From NCBI RefSeq assembly GCF_002368075.1, contig NZ_AP018315.1, positions 124,001 through 188,000 of the forward strand: DNA of 64,000 bases. Reading direction: 5' to 3'. Numbering within the stretch: the first letter of the stretch is position 1; each line of letters begins with the position of its first letter. Source of the stretch: Sphaerospermopsis kisseleviana NIES-73. GTDB taxonomy: Bacteria; Cyanobacteriota; Cyanobacteriia; Cyanobacteriales; Nostocaceae. The position numbers were made by a program, and so were the translations under genes. The notes below the pieces were generated by a model. It made no database searches, had not been told where the DNA came from, and saw nothing but the letters and a program-made list of their open reading frames with translations. Below are positions 45,614 through 55,522 of the stretch, piece after piece.

Positions 45614-46897
45614 ATGACATACCAACCATTTCACCTGAAATATCGTCCCCAGTCTTTTGCTGAACTTGTTGGTCAAAGAGCGATCGCAACTACTCTCACC
45701 AATGCTATCACATCCCAAAGAATTGCCCCGGCGTACTTATTCACTGGACCCAGAGGTACAGGTAAAACTTCCAGCGCACGCATCTTTGCTAAATCTCTCA
45801 ATTGTCAACATGGTGATTTTCCTACTCCCACACCCTGCGGCCTGTGCAATTCCTGTACCAACATCTCCAAAGGTTTATCTCTGGATGTTGTAGAAATAGA
45901 TGCTGCTAGTAACTCTGGTGTTGAAAATATCAGACAAATTATTGATCGTACTCACATTGTACCTGTCAATAGTCGCTACAAGGTGTTTGTTTTAGATGAA
46001 GTACATAGCCTCAGTTCACAAGGATTTCAAGCTTTACTCAAAACTTTGGAAGAACCACCAAAAAATGTAGTGTTTATCCTCTGTACGACAGAAATTCACA
46101 AAGTTCCTGCAACAATAATTTCTCGTTGTCAAAGGTTCGATTTTAAAAGAATTGGTGTTGAGGATATGATACAACACCTCAACCAAATTGTGAATGAGGA
46201 ATTAATTGATATTACTCCAGAAGCATTACGTTTGATTGCACAAATTTCTTTTGGTTGTTTGCGGGATAGTCAATGTTTACTGGATCAATTGAGTTTACTA
46301 AATATCATCATTGACCAAAATTGGGTATGGGAAATGGTGGGAAATGTGCCTGAGTATGAATTGCTAACAATAGTAGAAAGAATTGCTGAAAATGATAGCG
46401 ATTCCGTAATTAATATTATTCGGAATTTGTTGGAATGGGGTAAAGAACCTTTAGTAATTCTGCAAAATCTCACCAGCTTTTATCGAGATATGTTGATTGC
46501 TAAAACATCTCCTAGCAGTAAAGAAATGGTGATGTTAACTGAAGATACTTGGCAACAATTGTGTAAAATAGCTAAAAGTTGGGAGACTACAACTATTTTA
46601 GCAGGACAGCAGCACTTGAGACAATGTGAAGTACAAATCAAATTATCTACTCAACCACAGTTATGGTTAGAGGTTGGTATTTTGGGTTTACTACCTGATG
46701 CTAATTCTGTTAATTCCAGCAATTCAAATCAATTTGGTTCAATTTCTGAAAATCCACCTTGGACGAATTGGAAAACACCTACTGATGCTATTGTTTGGGC
46801 GCAACATAAGTTACCAAATATGAGTATTGAATCCCACATTCCGCACCCTCAACTGTCACAGATCAAAAAAGCCATTAAAGTAGTACATAATAACTAA
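45614..46897 (+). CDS. dnaX: DNA polymerase III gamma/tau-like clamp-loader subunit, 3' end replaced by an IS
   Basis: An AAA+ clamp-loader ATPase: Walker A FTGPRGTGKT (about residue 45), zinc-binding Cys set (LNCQHGDF ... CGLCNSC), Walker B VFVLDEVHSL, sensor region ILCTTEIHKVP and the SRC motif (IISRCQRF). An ATG at 45614 (MTYQPFHLKYRP) is preferred over the TTG three codons earlier. Native sequence stops at 46832; the last 21 residues are encoded by an inserted IS. Joined across the target duplication with 49072-49166, the frame continues ESLQEYWNSLIPVNGKK and stops, giving 437 residues. The lost tail is about 31 residues, so the ATPase core survives. Confidence 0.9.
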   Translation: MTYQPFHLKYRPQSFAELVGQRAIATTLTNAITSQRIAPAYLFTGPRGTGKTSSARIFAKSLNCQHGDFPTPTPCGLCNSCTNISKGLSLDVVEIDAASNSGVENIRQIIDRTHIVPVNSRYKVFVLDEVHSLSSQGFQALLKTLEEPPKNVVFILCTTEIHKVPATIISRCQRFDFKRIGVEDMIQHLNQIVNEELIDITPEALRLIAQISFGCLRDSQCLLDQLSLLNIIIDQNWVWEMVGNVPEYELLTIVERIAENDSDSVINIIRNLLEWGKEPLVILQNLTSFYRDMLIAKTSPSSKEMVMLTEDTWQQLCKIAKSWETTTILAGQQHLRQCEVQIKLSTQPQLWLEVGILGLLPDANSVNSSNSNQFGSISENPPWTNWKTPTDAIVWAQHKLPNMSIESHIPHPQLSQIKKAIKVVHNN

Positions 46898-47071
46898 AGG
46901 TAACTTAAAAGTTAAGAGGCTTAATGAGAGTAAATAGTATTAAGCTGGGTATGGAGTGAGAAAGTGAAACTTCGTAACGGGACACAGAGAGAAGATTCAA
47001 TAGGAAAAAAATGAATTGATAACAAAACAATAAATGAGAAAATCACAACAGAAGTAATAGAGGAAGCTGTT

Positions 47072-48730
47072 GTGAAATTAAAACCTCAAGAAATAGAAAT
47101 TCAGAACATAGACCATCTAGGGATAGTAGCAGGAATAATAGACGCGATAGGAATAGTAGAAATAATAAATGAATTAATAGGAGTCGAAAAAGGCGAAAAA
47201 GTAAATGCAGGTCAAGTAGTAAAAGCCATGATAATAAACGGTTTAGGATTTGTCTCCAAACCGTTATATATGTTTCCCGAATATTTTGAAACAATAGCCT
47301 GTGAACATCTAATAGGAACAGGAATAAAACCAGAATATCTCAACGACGATAAACTGGGGATAGTCATGGATAAACTATTTATCAAAGGATTAGATACAAT
47401 ATTTTTTATCATTGCCTTAAAAGCAGCACAAAGATTTGGAGTATCACTATCAACCTCACATCTAGACTCATCATCAATGCACGTACATGGGCTGTATAAC
47501 ACTAGCTTACCAGAAGTAATATTTGAGAGTCAAAAAGTAGGAGATAACCAAGAATTAGAAGAATTAGCAGTAAAATCACCCAAAGAAATCACCATCACCT
47601 ATGGTTATTCTCGTGACCACAGACCAGACCTAAAACAGTTTATCATAGAAATGATATGTTCAGGAGATGGAGACATCCCCATATTTTTGAAACTAGCATC
47701 AGGAAATCAAGCTGACTCATCATGCTTTGGTAAAATAGCAGTAGAATATCAAAAACAATTAGAAGTTAATAGTCTCATCGTTGCTGACTCGGCTTTATAT
47801 ACAGAACCAAACCTAAAAATGATGTCAGAATTACGCTGGTTATGTAGAGTACCATTAAGCATAAAAGCCGTAAAATCATTAATATCAACAATCCCAGAAT
47901 CAGAATTTATTGATAGTACAATACCAGGATATAAATTAACATCGAAAACAGAAAATTATGCAGGAATAGAACAAAGATGGCTAGTAGTGCAAAGTCAAGA
48001 AAGAAGAGAATCAGACCTGCGTAAGCTCACCCAAAAAATTACCAAAGCAGAATCAAAAGCTGTACAAGAATTGAAAAAGTTATCACAAGAAGAATTTGCT
48101 TGTGAAGCAGATGCTATCAAGGCATTATCAAAATTATCAAAACAGTTTAAATATCACCAAATTAACGAAAGTAAGGTTACTCAAGTCAAATCTAAGACCA
48201 AAGATTTTCCACAAGAAATATCTTACCAAATATCAGCTACAGTTTCCGAAGATGAAAGTAAGATTAATACAGAATTGCTGAGTGCAGGGCGGTTTATTAT
48301 TGCTACGAATGTTTTAGATTCAAAGGAACTTAGTGATGATTCTATGCTCAGTGAATATAAAGCCCAGCAGTCATGTGAAAGAGGGTTTGGTTTTCTCAAA
48401 GACCCATTATTTTTTGCCGACAGTATTTTCCTCAAAAGTCCTGAAAGAATAGAGTCTCTGGGAATGATTATGGGTTTATGTCTACTGGTTTATACTTTGG
48501 CTCAACGTCAAATTAGAAATGCTCTAAAAGAGTCTAAATCAACCATTAAAAATCAATTAGGTAAAGCAACTGACCGCCCTACTTTACGCTGGATTTTTCA
48601 ATGCTTTCAGTGTATTCATTTGGTTACACTCAATCAGGAGGAACATATTTCTAATTGGAATAAAGACAGAGATTTTATCTTGCGTCTTTTACCAGATGAT
48701 TGTTTACGTTACTATCAATTATTCACCTAA
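47072..48730 (+). CDS. IS1634-family (DDE) transposase
   Basis: A 552-residue transposase with a DUF4277-like N terminus (IDHLGIVAGIIDAIGIVEII) and the DDE core: HLDSSSMHVHG (first Asp), VADSALYTEPN (second Asp) and QQSCERGFGFLKDP (Glu, YREK-like). A Lys/Glu-rich helical insert lies near 310-400. The start is a GTG with AGAGGAAG upstream. The reading frame is intact, so the element may be active. Confidence 0.88.
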   Translation: MKLKPQEIEIQNIDHLGIVAGIIDAIGIVEIINELIGVEKGEKVNAGQVVKAMIINGLGFVSKPLYMFPEYFETIACEHLIGTGIKPEYLNDDKLGIVMDKLFIKGLDTIFFIIALKAAQRFGVSLSTSHLDSSSMHVHGLYNTSLPEVIFESQKVGDNQELEELAVKSPKEITITYGYSRDHRPDLKQFIIEMICSGDGDIPIFLKLASGNQADSSCFGKIAVEYQKQLEVNSLIVADSALYTEPNLKMMSELRWLCRVPLSIKAVKSLISTIPESEFIDSTIPGYKLTSKTENYAGIEQRWLVVQSQERRESDLRKLTQKITKAESKAVQELKKLSQEEFACEADAIKALSKLSKQFKYHQINESKVTQVKSKTKDFPQEISYQISATVSEDESKINTELLSAGRFIIATNVLDSKELSDDSMLSEYKAQQSCERGFGFLKDPLFFADSIFLKSPERIESLGMIMGLCLLVYTLAQRQIRNALKESKSTIKNQLGKATDRPTLRWIFQCFQCIHLVTLNQEEHISNWNKDRDFILRLLPDDCLRYYQLFT

Positions 48731-49065
48731 TTATTATCTCTATTAATTTAATTTCTATGAGTGAAAATGAGCTAATTTCTTTGATTTATAGCTCAAGTTT
48801 ACTATGTCTACAATTTTGTTTTTTGCTTCAACTTATTAGTCTAATTTATAATCTCTATCTTAAATATCTTCTTTTATTTATCTATTGACTCCTCTTGGTA
48901 GTATTCATTCTTATTGCTCCTTATTGAGAATGGGTTTTGATGGCATTTTTGGTATTTTTCTTTTTCAACAATGTATTTTTTCGCTAATATGTGATTTTTT
49001 AGGCTCAGTTTCCTTTCTTATTTCCGTAATTTCTCTATGTGCCAGATCAGGGTGCGGAATGTGGG
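48731..49065. other. Non-coding 3' part of the IS
   Basis: AT-rich, T-biased sequence between the transposase stop and the right terminal repeat. No gene is supported; short open frames are unlikely to be translated. Confidence 0.5.
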
Positions 49066-49071
49066 TTGAAT

Positions 49072-49166
49072 CATTGCAAGAATATTGGAATTCATTGATT
49101 CCAGTCAATGGAAAGAAAGCTCCTGTTTGGGTGGAAACTGTACAACAATTAGCGTCTTCTCGATAG
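49072..49166 (+). pseudogene. dnaX: 3' fragment of dnaX beyond the IS
   Basis: Starting at the right TTGAAT copy, the phase that continues the upstream dnaX frame reads SLQEYWNSLIPVNGKKAPVW, then VETVQQLASSR and a stop at 49164-49166. It has no start codon of its own and is severed from the rest of dnaX by the IS. Confidence 0.85.
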
Positions 49167-49206
49167 ATATTTACAGCAGTTTTTGAAGAAATTAGGTACA
49201 CATTTA

Positions 49207-49223
49207 GCGGGCAAGATGCCCGC
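49207..49223. repeat. GCGGGCA/TGCCCGC hairpin in a 319-bp gap
   Basis: GCGGGCA, AGA, TGCCCGC is a perfect 7-bp hairpin of a dispersed Nostocales repeat type, without a T-run. The surrounding 49167-49485 gap also holds a TGTACCTC-type repeat (near 49250) and a GC-rich repeat (TACGGGACGCTTCGCGAACG, near 49361). No gene is seen. Confidence 0.6.
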
Positions 49224-49485
49224 ACCACAAGAGTTTGATTATTTAAGCTTGTACCTCTTTTGAATGAAATATGCTGTATCAATTAAAGGTTTACCTATCT
49301 CTTTCCTTTTCTCTTGTCTTCTTCTCTTTCCCTCTTCCTTCGTGTTCTTCGCGTCTATCCCTACGGGACGCTTCGCGAACGTGGTTCATTCAATCAGTAT
49401 TTTTCAAAAGAAAAGGAGCAATTAGTTATTCGTAATAACTCAGTCTATCTATTTCAAATTATTTGTTACCATTGGAGTAATAGTC

Positions 49486-49824
49486 ATGCAAATATCTTGT
49501 CAATCTAAAAGTGGGGAATCATGTACACAAAGTTTAAACACTTTAGAAGAATTATGTGAATTTATCAAAAATCACCCGGTATCCTCTTACAATTTCCACA
49601 TCAATTCTGTGATTTACCAACTGTTGAAAATAACAACCTGTGAATGGCGTGAACATCCGAAAATTCTCCTGAATGTTCAAGGAAAAATCTTACCTCAAGA
49701 ACTGACGATTACACATTTAGACGACTTTCACTATTTCTTATCTCAGTACCCGTCACCACAATATTTACTGGAAATCAATTCTGCACTTTTCAAAATGCAA
49801 AAGATAGGAACTATTGGTAAGTAA
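49486..49824 (+). CDS. Small protein with internal duplication, upstream of polB
   Basis: A 112-residue protein. Two halves are similar: LEELCEFIKNHPVSSYNFHI followed by NSVIYQLLKI, and LDDFHYFLSQYPSPQYLLEI followed by NSALFKMQKI. This indicates a tandem duplication of a 50-residue alpha/beta unit. GGAG lies nine bases before the ATG. It ends 12 bases before the polymerase gene, so the two are probably co-expressed. Function unknown; a polymerase accessory is possible. Confidence 0.65.
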   Translation: MQISCQSKSGESCTQSLNTLEELCEFIKNHPVSSYNFHINSVIYQLLKITTCEWREHPKILLNVQGKILPQELTITHLDDFHYFLSQYPSPQYLLEINSALFKMQKIGTIGK

Positions 49825-49836
49825 CCAACACCAAAA

Positions 49837-51642
49837 ATGAACACTGATTACAATCATCGTCTTTTTGTCAGCAAAAGCGGTAATCAAATTACTGTGTCAG
49901 AAGATAAATTAAATATTTTCTACACAGAGAATACAGTTTATCGCTCTTGGCAACCTTTACAGACTATCAAACCTTACAATGCCCTGAAGCAAATGGTTGT
50001 TGACATTGAAACTTCAGGGCTAATTCCTAGTAAAGATAGAATTTTCGCTATTGGTTGTATGAATAAATTGGGGGAGTATTTTGTATTCATGGATGAAAAT
50101 GAATCAAAATTACTCTGCCAATTTATTTCCTATTTTCAGTCTATTTCTCCTGATGTAGTTCTCACATACAACGGTACAGATTTTGATTTTCCATTTATCA
50201 TTACTAGATGCCTACTTAATAACATATCTCATCCATTTACTATTTCTCAGCAATTGAGAATTATCAAAACAGCACAGGTATTTGGTAAACCTATGAATAT
50301 TTCCGAAATATTCATCAGCAACAGCCAACATATTGATGTTTATATTTGCGTCCTGAGATGGGATTTTGTCAATAAAGCATTATATCAACATTCCCTAAAA
50401 AGTGCAGTCATAGAAATGGGATTGCGAGAATCTGCTAGATTAGTTTTAACTCCCCAAGAAATTCAACATTGTTGGAGTGAAGGTGCAGGTTCTCAAGGAT
50501 GGGAACAAATCAGAAAATACCTAATTTATGACTTGGAAGATACGAAATTAATTGCTGATAAATTAGTTCCTTCCTATTACTATGAATCGCTGATAGTACC
50601 AGGTATGAACTTACAACAATTATCGCTTACTGGTAATGGTACTAAATGGCAGCGAGTTTTAGAAAGACAATATCCAGGTTACAAACCAACTGCTGATCCG
50701 AAGTTGAAATTTGAGGGGGGACTGGTAATTTCTATACCAGGTTTACACAAACACATTGCCAAAATTGATGTTTCCAGTCTGTATCCCAGCATTATGCTTA
50801 AATATGGGATTTGCTCCCGCAAGGATACGCAACGAGTGGGGTTAAGTATTCTCGATTATCTCACCAGGGAACGACTCAGACTCAAGGAATTAGGAAAAGC
50901 TGGAGATTTAGCTGCTAAACAAGCTGAAGCTGCTCTCAAAGTGTTAATCAACTCGTTGTTTGGCTTTTATGGGACTTCTGGTGTTGGTTTTAACGATATG
51001 GAAGCTGCTGCACTGGTTACAGCTTATGGGAGACGGATTCTGCGATTCATGATTGATGTGATTGAAAAAGCGGGAGGTATCCAGGTTGAAAGTGATACTG
51101 ATGGTGTGTTCTTCTCCCACTCTGAACCTCTGCTGATATTTGAAAAGCTGCAAAATGCTTTACCTACTGGTATCAAAATTGAGTTGGAAATTCTTGCTCA
51201 AGCGATGTTTGTTCCCTCTAGAGGAGCTAAGAATTATATTCTCTGGCATGAAGATGGTAAAATTACTACTAAGGGTTCATGGCGGAAAAGAGACCGTTCT
51301 CGTTTAGAAAAGGAGTTTCCTTTGAACTACCTGACACAATATCTTCTGTCAAAGACTAAGGCAGAACAATATTACCAGGAATTAACCAAGGTTATTCGTG
51401 CTGGTGATTTTCCTGTAGAACAGTTACAGGTTACTCGGAAAATTAAGAAAGGTGAAAAGGCTCTTTTGGTTCTGGGTAATACTGGGGATGTTGTGACGTT
51501 TTATCAAGGAATTTTGGGGTTGACTAATTCTGAAGCCTATTCCAGTGGGTATTATTTGGAGTTGATGGCTAAAAAACGAGATGAGTTACTTTCGGTTGTT
51601 GAGCCTCAAGGTGATGTGGGAAAGCAGTTGAGTTTGTTTTGA
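49837..51642 (+). CDS. Family-B DNA polymerase, compact, with C-terminal clamp motif
   Basis: This 601-residue replicative-type polymerase has the 3'-5' exonuclease motifs MVVDIETSG, LTYNGTDFDFPF and YDLEDTKLI. The polymerase motifs are IDVSSLYPSIML (A), AALKVLINSLFGFYG (B) and ESDTDGVFF (C). The KGSWRKRDRS region corresponds to the KxY thumb motif. Only about 40 residues separate A from B, so there is no TPR2 insertion of protein-primed enzymes; it needs a primer. It ends GKQLSLF, a consensus beta-clamp-binding peptide. It is shorter than bacterial Pol II (about 780). Confidence 0.92.
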   Translation: MNTDYNHRLFVSKSGNQITVSEDKLNIFYTENTVYRSWQPLQTIKPYNALKQMVVDIETSGLIPSKDRIFAIGCMNKLGEYFVFMDENESKLLCQFISYFQSISPDVVLTYNGTDFDFPFIITRCLLNNISHPFTISQQLRIIKTAQVFGKPMNISEIFISNSQHIDVYICVLRWDFVNKALYQHSLKSAVIEMGLRESARLVLTPQEIQHCWSEGAGSQGWEQIRKYLIYDLEDTKLIADKLVPSYYYESLIVPGMNLQQLSLTGNGTKWQRVLERQYPGYKPTADPKLKFEGGLVISIPGLHKHIAKIDVSSLYPSIMLKYGICSRKDTQRVGLSILDYLTRERLRLKELGKAGDLAAKQAEAALKVLINSLFGFYGTSGVGFNDMEAAALVTAYGRRILRFMIDVIEKAGGIQVESDTDGVFFSHSEPLLIFEKLQNALPTGIKIELEILAQAMFVPSRGAKNYILWHEDGKITTKGSWRKRDRSRLEKEFPLNYLTQYLLSKTKAEQYYQELTKVIRAGDFPVEQLQVTRKIKKGEKALLVLGNTGDVVTFYQGILGLTNSEAYSSGYYLELMAKKRDELLSVVEPQGDVGKQLSLF

Positions 51643-51651
51643 GTGGGGAGT

Positions 51652-54600
51652 TTACTGCTGAGTTGAGACCAATTCAGGATAAACAGGAATGAAATCTACT
51701 TTTGATTGGTTGAACTTAATTGCTAGTTTCCTTGCTAAGTAAAATACGTCAGGGTCATAAATGTTTACTTCAGTGTGAGAGAGTTCTATGAGTCTTCTTA
51801 AAGTCTTTTCTGTAGAACATTCCTCCAAAGCCGATACTACTGCTCTTATAACGTTCCTGTTATTGTCTTTGAGAGTTAAAATTAATGCTTCCATTGCTTG
51901 CTCGTTACCTTTTCCTATTCTACCCAAAGCAAAAGAAACCTCAATTTTTAATTCACTGCACTTTGTCTTTTTGAGAACTTCAGTTAAGTATGAAGCCCCT
52001 TCAGGATTATTAAACCTACGCAAATCCTCTTTCGCTTGATTTCGGATTTTATCAATGTATACAGTATTAGAAGTATCAATATCAGCGATTATCTTTGGAA
52101 GCATATTAATATCAATACCAGTAGCTGAATTAGTTGGGGCTGGCTCATTACTATTACTGTTCTTTTTACTCTGAATATTTTTCCAAGCTAATTCAGCCTT
52201 GTTTCTAACTTTCTCATTCTGGTGGTTGTTTTTAGTATCTACCAAGATTTCCTCTACCTTCAAGTTATCGATCTCACCCAAAGCCTTAAGTGCTGACGAT
52301 TTTACGAACTTATTTGTATGTTCGCAAGCTTTGATTAAGGCTTGTACTGCTTCTGGGCTGCTAATCTTACCCAAAGCTCTTGCTGTCGTTGTTCTAATGT
52401 CATTAATGTCAGTATCAGAGTCATTTTCCTCATTGAAGGTTGTGATTAAGGCTTGCACTGCTTCTGAACTGCCAATCTTACCCAAAGCTCTTGCTGTCGT
52501 TGTTCTAGTTTGAATATTTTTCTGTTTGTCGTTCAGAACTTTGATTAAGTATTTCATAACTTTCTCGTTACTGATTTCACTCAAAGCCCATATCAACTTT
52601 TCTTGAAATCCTTGGACATCTTTGTTAAGAATGTAGCCACTGATTTCATTGATGGCATTAACAATCGCTTCTATTATTTGTATTTTGTCGTTTTCTTGTC
52701 TTGTTTCATTACCGATCTTGGCTAAAGTCTTGGCTGCCGAAATTCTATAGTTAATGTCTTCTTCCTTGTTATTCAGAAATTTGATTAATTCTTCTATTAC
52801 TTCGCGGTTGCCAATTATAGCCAAAGCAGAGCATATCTCATACTCTTTATTGTTACCATATAGACTTTGAAAACTAGAAACATAGGATGGGTCTTTGAAG
52901 CATTCGATTAATAGCTTAATTGCATCCGAAGTGCCAATGTCACCTAAAGCCAAAGCAGACTGTCTTTTTAGACGGGGATTAGAACTTTTCAAAGTAGCAT
53001 TCAAGGCTGGTATGGCTTCTGAGTTGCGAATTTCGCCCAAAGCTAATGCTGCTTCGCTTCTCACTTGTTCACTTTCGTTGGTATTTTCAAGAGTTTCTTT
53101 CAACATCCTGAACATCTGCGAATTTACTTGCCCGATAGTTACAACAGTCGAGCGAATGAAGTTAGCAGATGGAAATTTGTGCCAGAAGTGATAGATGTCT
53201 TCTACCAAGTCGCTATCATCCAATTTACGTTCAGCAAGACATCTACCTGCTAATAACTTCAAAGTATAGAATATATCATCTCTTTGCTCCTTGATAGATT
53301 TGATAAATGCTACTGCTTTTAGTTTCTTTTCTATCAATCCCGTCAATAAAGTTAAAGTTTCATGCCATTCGTATTGCCAAATATGTTTTATTGCTTCCTC
53401 TATAAGATTTTCATCGTTTGCTAAATACAAAGCTGTGAAATACTCTTGAAAAGTTCGATGCAAAAATAGATAATGACTTTCTTCATCGTTTTCTTCTGAT
53501 TCCATTTTTTGCAGAATGCCATCCTTCTCTGATAGTTCCCTAATTAAGTCTATTGGTTTTGAATCGTTTAAATCAGATTTTATTTCATTATCTTCATTGT
53601 TTAAAACTTGCTCAATAACCCCATTGAGTTCATCAAAATGAATATTATCGTTGCTATTGCTAGATAAATTATAAGCAATTTCCGACAATAATTTGACTTT
53701 TGCTTCTTTTCTTGTATCACTATCTACGATATCTACTTCTTTTTTTCGTTCTTCATCCCATTCTGTCGACATGAAATTATTTATAGTTTGGCGATAAATT
53801 TCAGTACGCTTTGCAGGAAGACTTGGAGGCTTAGGTTTGTTATACATATTACAAATCAAAGATAATAGCAGTGGATTTTGAGCTAGTCCCATTATTTGAG
53901 GTTTATTACGCAGTTCGCTAATTAATCTTTCTACTAGCAAATTGTCATTAATAAACCAGCTAATATATTGTTCAATTTGGTTTTGACCAAACGGTACAAT
54001 TTCAACTTCAACTACCTTATTACTATTACTATTGAAAAAAATCTTATCATAACCGACAATTCGGGATGTACAAATAATTTTACCTGAATAAATTGAAGCA
54101 AAATCATTTAACTTTCTTTTTAATCTATCTCGGTATATTGGTGGTACTTCGTCCAAAGCATCCAAAAAAACAAGGCATTTTCCATCTTTCAAATTTTTAT
54201 TTAATATAGGAAATACTTCTTTTGGTAGGTTTGATATTTTTTCGATAAGTGTTGGAATTAGATTGATGATTTGGCTATCTTCGTTTAATTTTTTTGCTAT
54301 TTGCGATAGTCTTAGAAGAATCGGAAAGTTCAAATCCTCATCATTTATGATTGTAATTATACCCAAATTATCTTTTTGTTGTTGTGCAGTGTTCCAAGCA
54401 TCCATCCTTAATAATGTAGATTTTCCCATACCTGGATCGGCAAGAACCATGATCACTTTGTAATCTTCTTTTGCCTTTGCCTCTTCCCAATTTACTTTGT
54501 AACGCTGTGCCAGTTCGTTATCAAAGCCTTTATAGGCGTAGATCCTTTTGAGTTCTGTTGCGTGTTCACCATATATCAAAGGGGTTTCCACTAGAGGTTG

Positions 54601-55503
54601 AGAAATTCTTTCCGAAGTCACTTGAATAGGAATATATCGGAACTTTTCCTGGGATTCAATATCGGAGTTATTCTTTAATCTATTCAAATCAGTTTCTATA
54701 TTGTTTAAAATAATACTAAAAAAATTCTTGACATCCTTTTCAAGAAGCACCGCTTTACCAATTTCTGAATCCATATCTGGAAGACTAATTGGCAAAGGTT
54801 GCCAACTTTCTTCGTGATATATTACAGCAATATCTAATGCAAATTGTGGAGGTCGATTTGTTTCTGGCTCAAATTGTTTACGACCTGCGATAATAGCTTG
54901 CTCAAAAGTTAAAAATCCATTAATTCTATCAGATCCCTCTGGGGTTGCTGAATTTAAACTATCACTTTGGGCAAAGCCAGTACATTCTATGAAAAGATAT
55001 TGACCAGAATCAACTAAGTTAATAAAATTTGTAAGGTTATTGCTGTCAGTAAGGGATAGCAATCCTGATCCTCTCTTGAATAATTTATCATATTCTTTTC
55101 GTTGACGGGCTTTGTAATCTCCGAACCCGTGATTCAAAGATACAGCTACTAATGCATGACCTTTAATTATAATTAAAAGTGGCAGTAATTCATAAGTTAA
55201 ACATACTCCACAGAAAAAAGCTGCTAGATCCAGACAAGTGCCTTGACGAATATTACCTATAATTTCACTTGGTTCACGTATAATTTGTTGTGTATCATTT
55301 GATTGATCATATTTTTCCAGAGCATACTGTATACTTAGGTTGCACAAAGTATTATATATAACCTCAATTAATAGATGACGACCATTAGGTTGTTTCAACA
55401 AATCTAATTGATTTTGAGAAAATGGTAAAAATTGGCCAGCCTCTTTATGAACGTAACGGGCTAAACCTTTTTCATCAGATTTAAGCCAGGCTTCCCTTGT
55501 CAT
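51652..55503 (-). CDS. Transglutaminase-like / NACHT / HEAT-repeat protein
   Basis: A 1283-residue NLR-like protein. Residues about 85-180 look like a transglutaminase-type peptidase: GTCLDLAAFF (Cys90), KGHALVAVSLNHGF (His116) and FIECTG (acidic residue). A NACHT NTPase follows: P-loop VLADPGMGKSTLL (about 355-367), Walker B LVFLDALDEVPP (about 445) and IICTSRIVGYD. From about residue 820 there are HEAT-type repeats (AALALGEIRNSEAIPAL, TARALGKIGSSEAVQALI). Such proteins act as bacterial immune sensors or regulators, with the N-terminal domain as effector. It is the last gene of a leftward trio. Confidence 0.85.
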   Translation of the reverse strand: MTREAWLKSDEKGLARYVHKEAGQFLPFSQNQLDLLKQPNGRHLLIEVIYNTLCNLSIQYALEKYDQSNDTQQIIREPSEIIGNIRQGTCLDLAAFFCGVCLTYELLPLLIIIKGHALVAVSLNHGFGDYKARQRKEYDKLFKRGSGLLSLTDSNNLTNFINLVDSGQYLFIECTGFAQSDSLNSATPEGSDRINGFLTFEQAIIAGRKQFEPETNRPPQFALDIAVIYHEESWQPLPISLPDMDSEIGKAVLLEKDVKNFFSIILNNIETDLNRLKNNSDIESQEKFRYIPIQVTSERISQPLVETPLIYGEHATELKRIYAYKGFDNELAQRYKVNWEEAKAKEDYKVIMVLADPGMGKSTLLRMDAWNTAQQQKDNLGIITIINDEDLNFPILLRLSQIAKKLNEDSQIINLIPTLIEKISNLPKEVFPILNKNLKDGKCLVFLDALDEVPPIYRDRLKRKLNDFASIYSGKIICTSRIVGYDKIFFNSNSNKVVEVEIVPFGQNQIEQYISWFINDNLLVERLISELRNKPQIMGLAQNPLLLSLICNMYNKPKPPSLPAKRTEIYRQTINNFMSTEWDEERKKEVDIVDSDTRKEAKVKLLSEIAYNLSSNSNDNIHFDELNGVIEQVLNNEDNEIKSDLNDSKPIDLIRELSEKDGILQKMESEENDEESHYLFLHRTFQEYFTALYLANDENLIEEAIKHIWQYEWHETLTLLTGLIEKKLKAVAFIKSIKEQRDDIFYTLKLLAGRCLAERKLDDSDLVEDIYHFWHKFPSANFIRSTVVTIGQVNSQMFRMLKETLENTNESEQVRSEAALALGEIRNSEAIPALNATLKSSNPRLKRQSALALGDIGTSDAIKLLIECFKDPSYVSSFQSLYGNNKEYEICSALAIIGNREVIEELIKFLNNKEEDINYRISAAKTLAKIGNETRQENDKIQIIEAIVNAINEISGYILNKDVQGFQEKLIWALSEISNEKVMKYLIKVLNDKQKNIQTRTTTARALGKIGSSEAVQALITTFNEENDSDTDINDIRTTTARALGKISSPEAVQALIKACEHTNKFVKSSALKALGEIDNLKVEEILVDTKNNHQNEKVRNKAELAWKNIQSKKNSNSNEPAPTNSATGIDINMLPKIIADIDTSNTVYIDKIRNQAKEDLRRFNNPEGASYLTEVLKKTKCSELKIEVSFALGRIGKGNEQAMEALILTLKDNNRNVIRAVVSALEECSTEKTLRRLIELSHTEVNIYDPDVFYLARKLAIKFNQSKVDFIPVYPELVSTQQ

Positions 55504-55522
55504 ACAAAATACCCCTATTTAA

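Larger units (their letters stand above)
46833..49065 (+). mobile_element. IS1634-like insertion sequence within dnaX
   Basis: This 2233-bp element has 17-bp perfect terminal inverted repeats (CCCACATTCCGCACCCT, 46833-46849; complement at 49049-49065) that continue imperfectly to about 30 bp. The direct repeat TTGAAT flanks it (46827-46832 and 49066-49071), a 6-bp target duplication. It carries one transposase gene and about 320 bp of AT-rich 3' DNA. Both target copies are intact, so the insertion looks recent. Confidence 0.92.

Noticed and set aside
48885-49166. 93-codon frame as an independent gene
   Set aside because: Its first part lies in the IS and its last part is the severed dnaX 3' end in the restored frame; it is a chance fusion.
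49837-51642. Family-B polymerase as a protein-primed (phi29-like) enzyme
   Set aside because: The spacing between motifs A and B is too short for the TPR2 insertion, and a primase gene is present.
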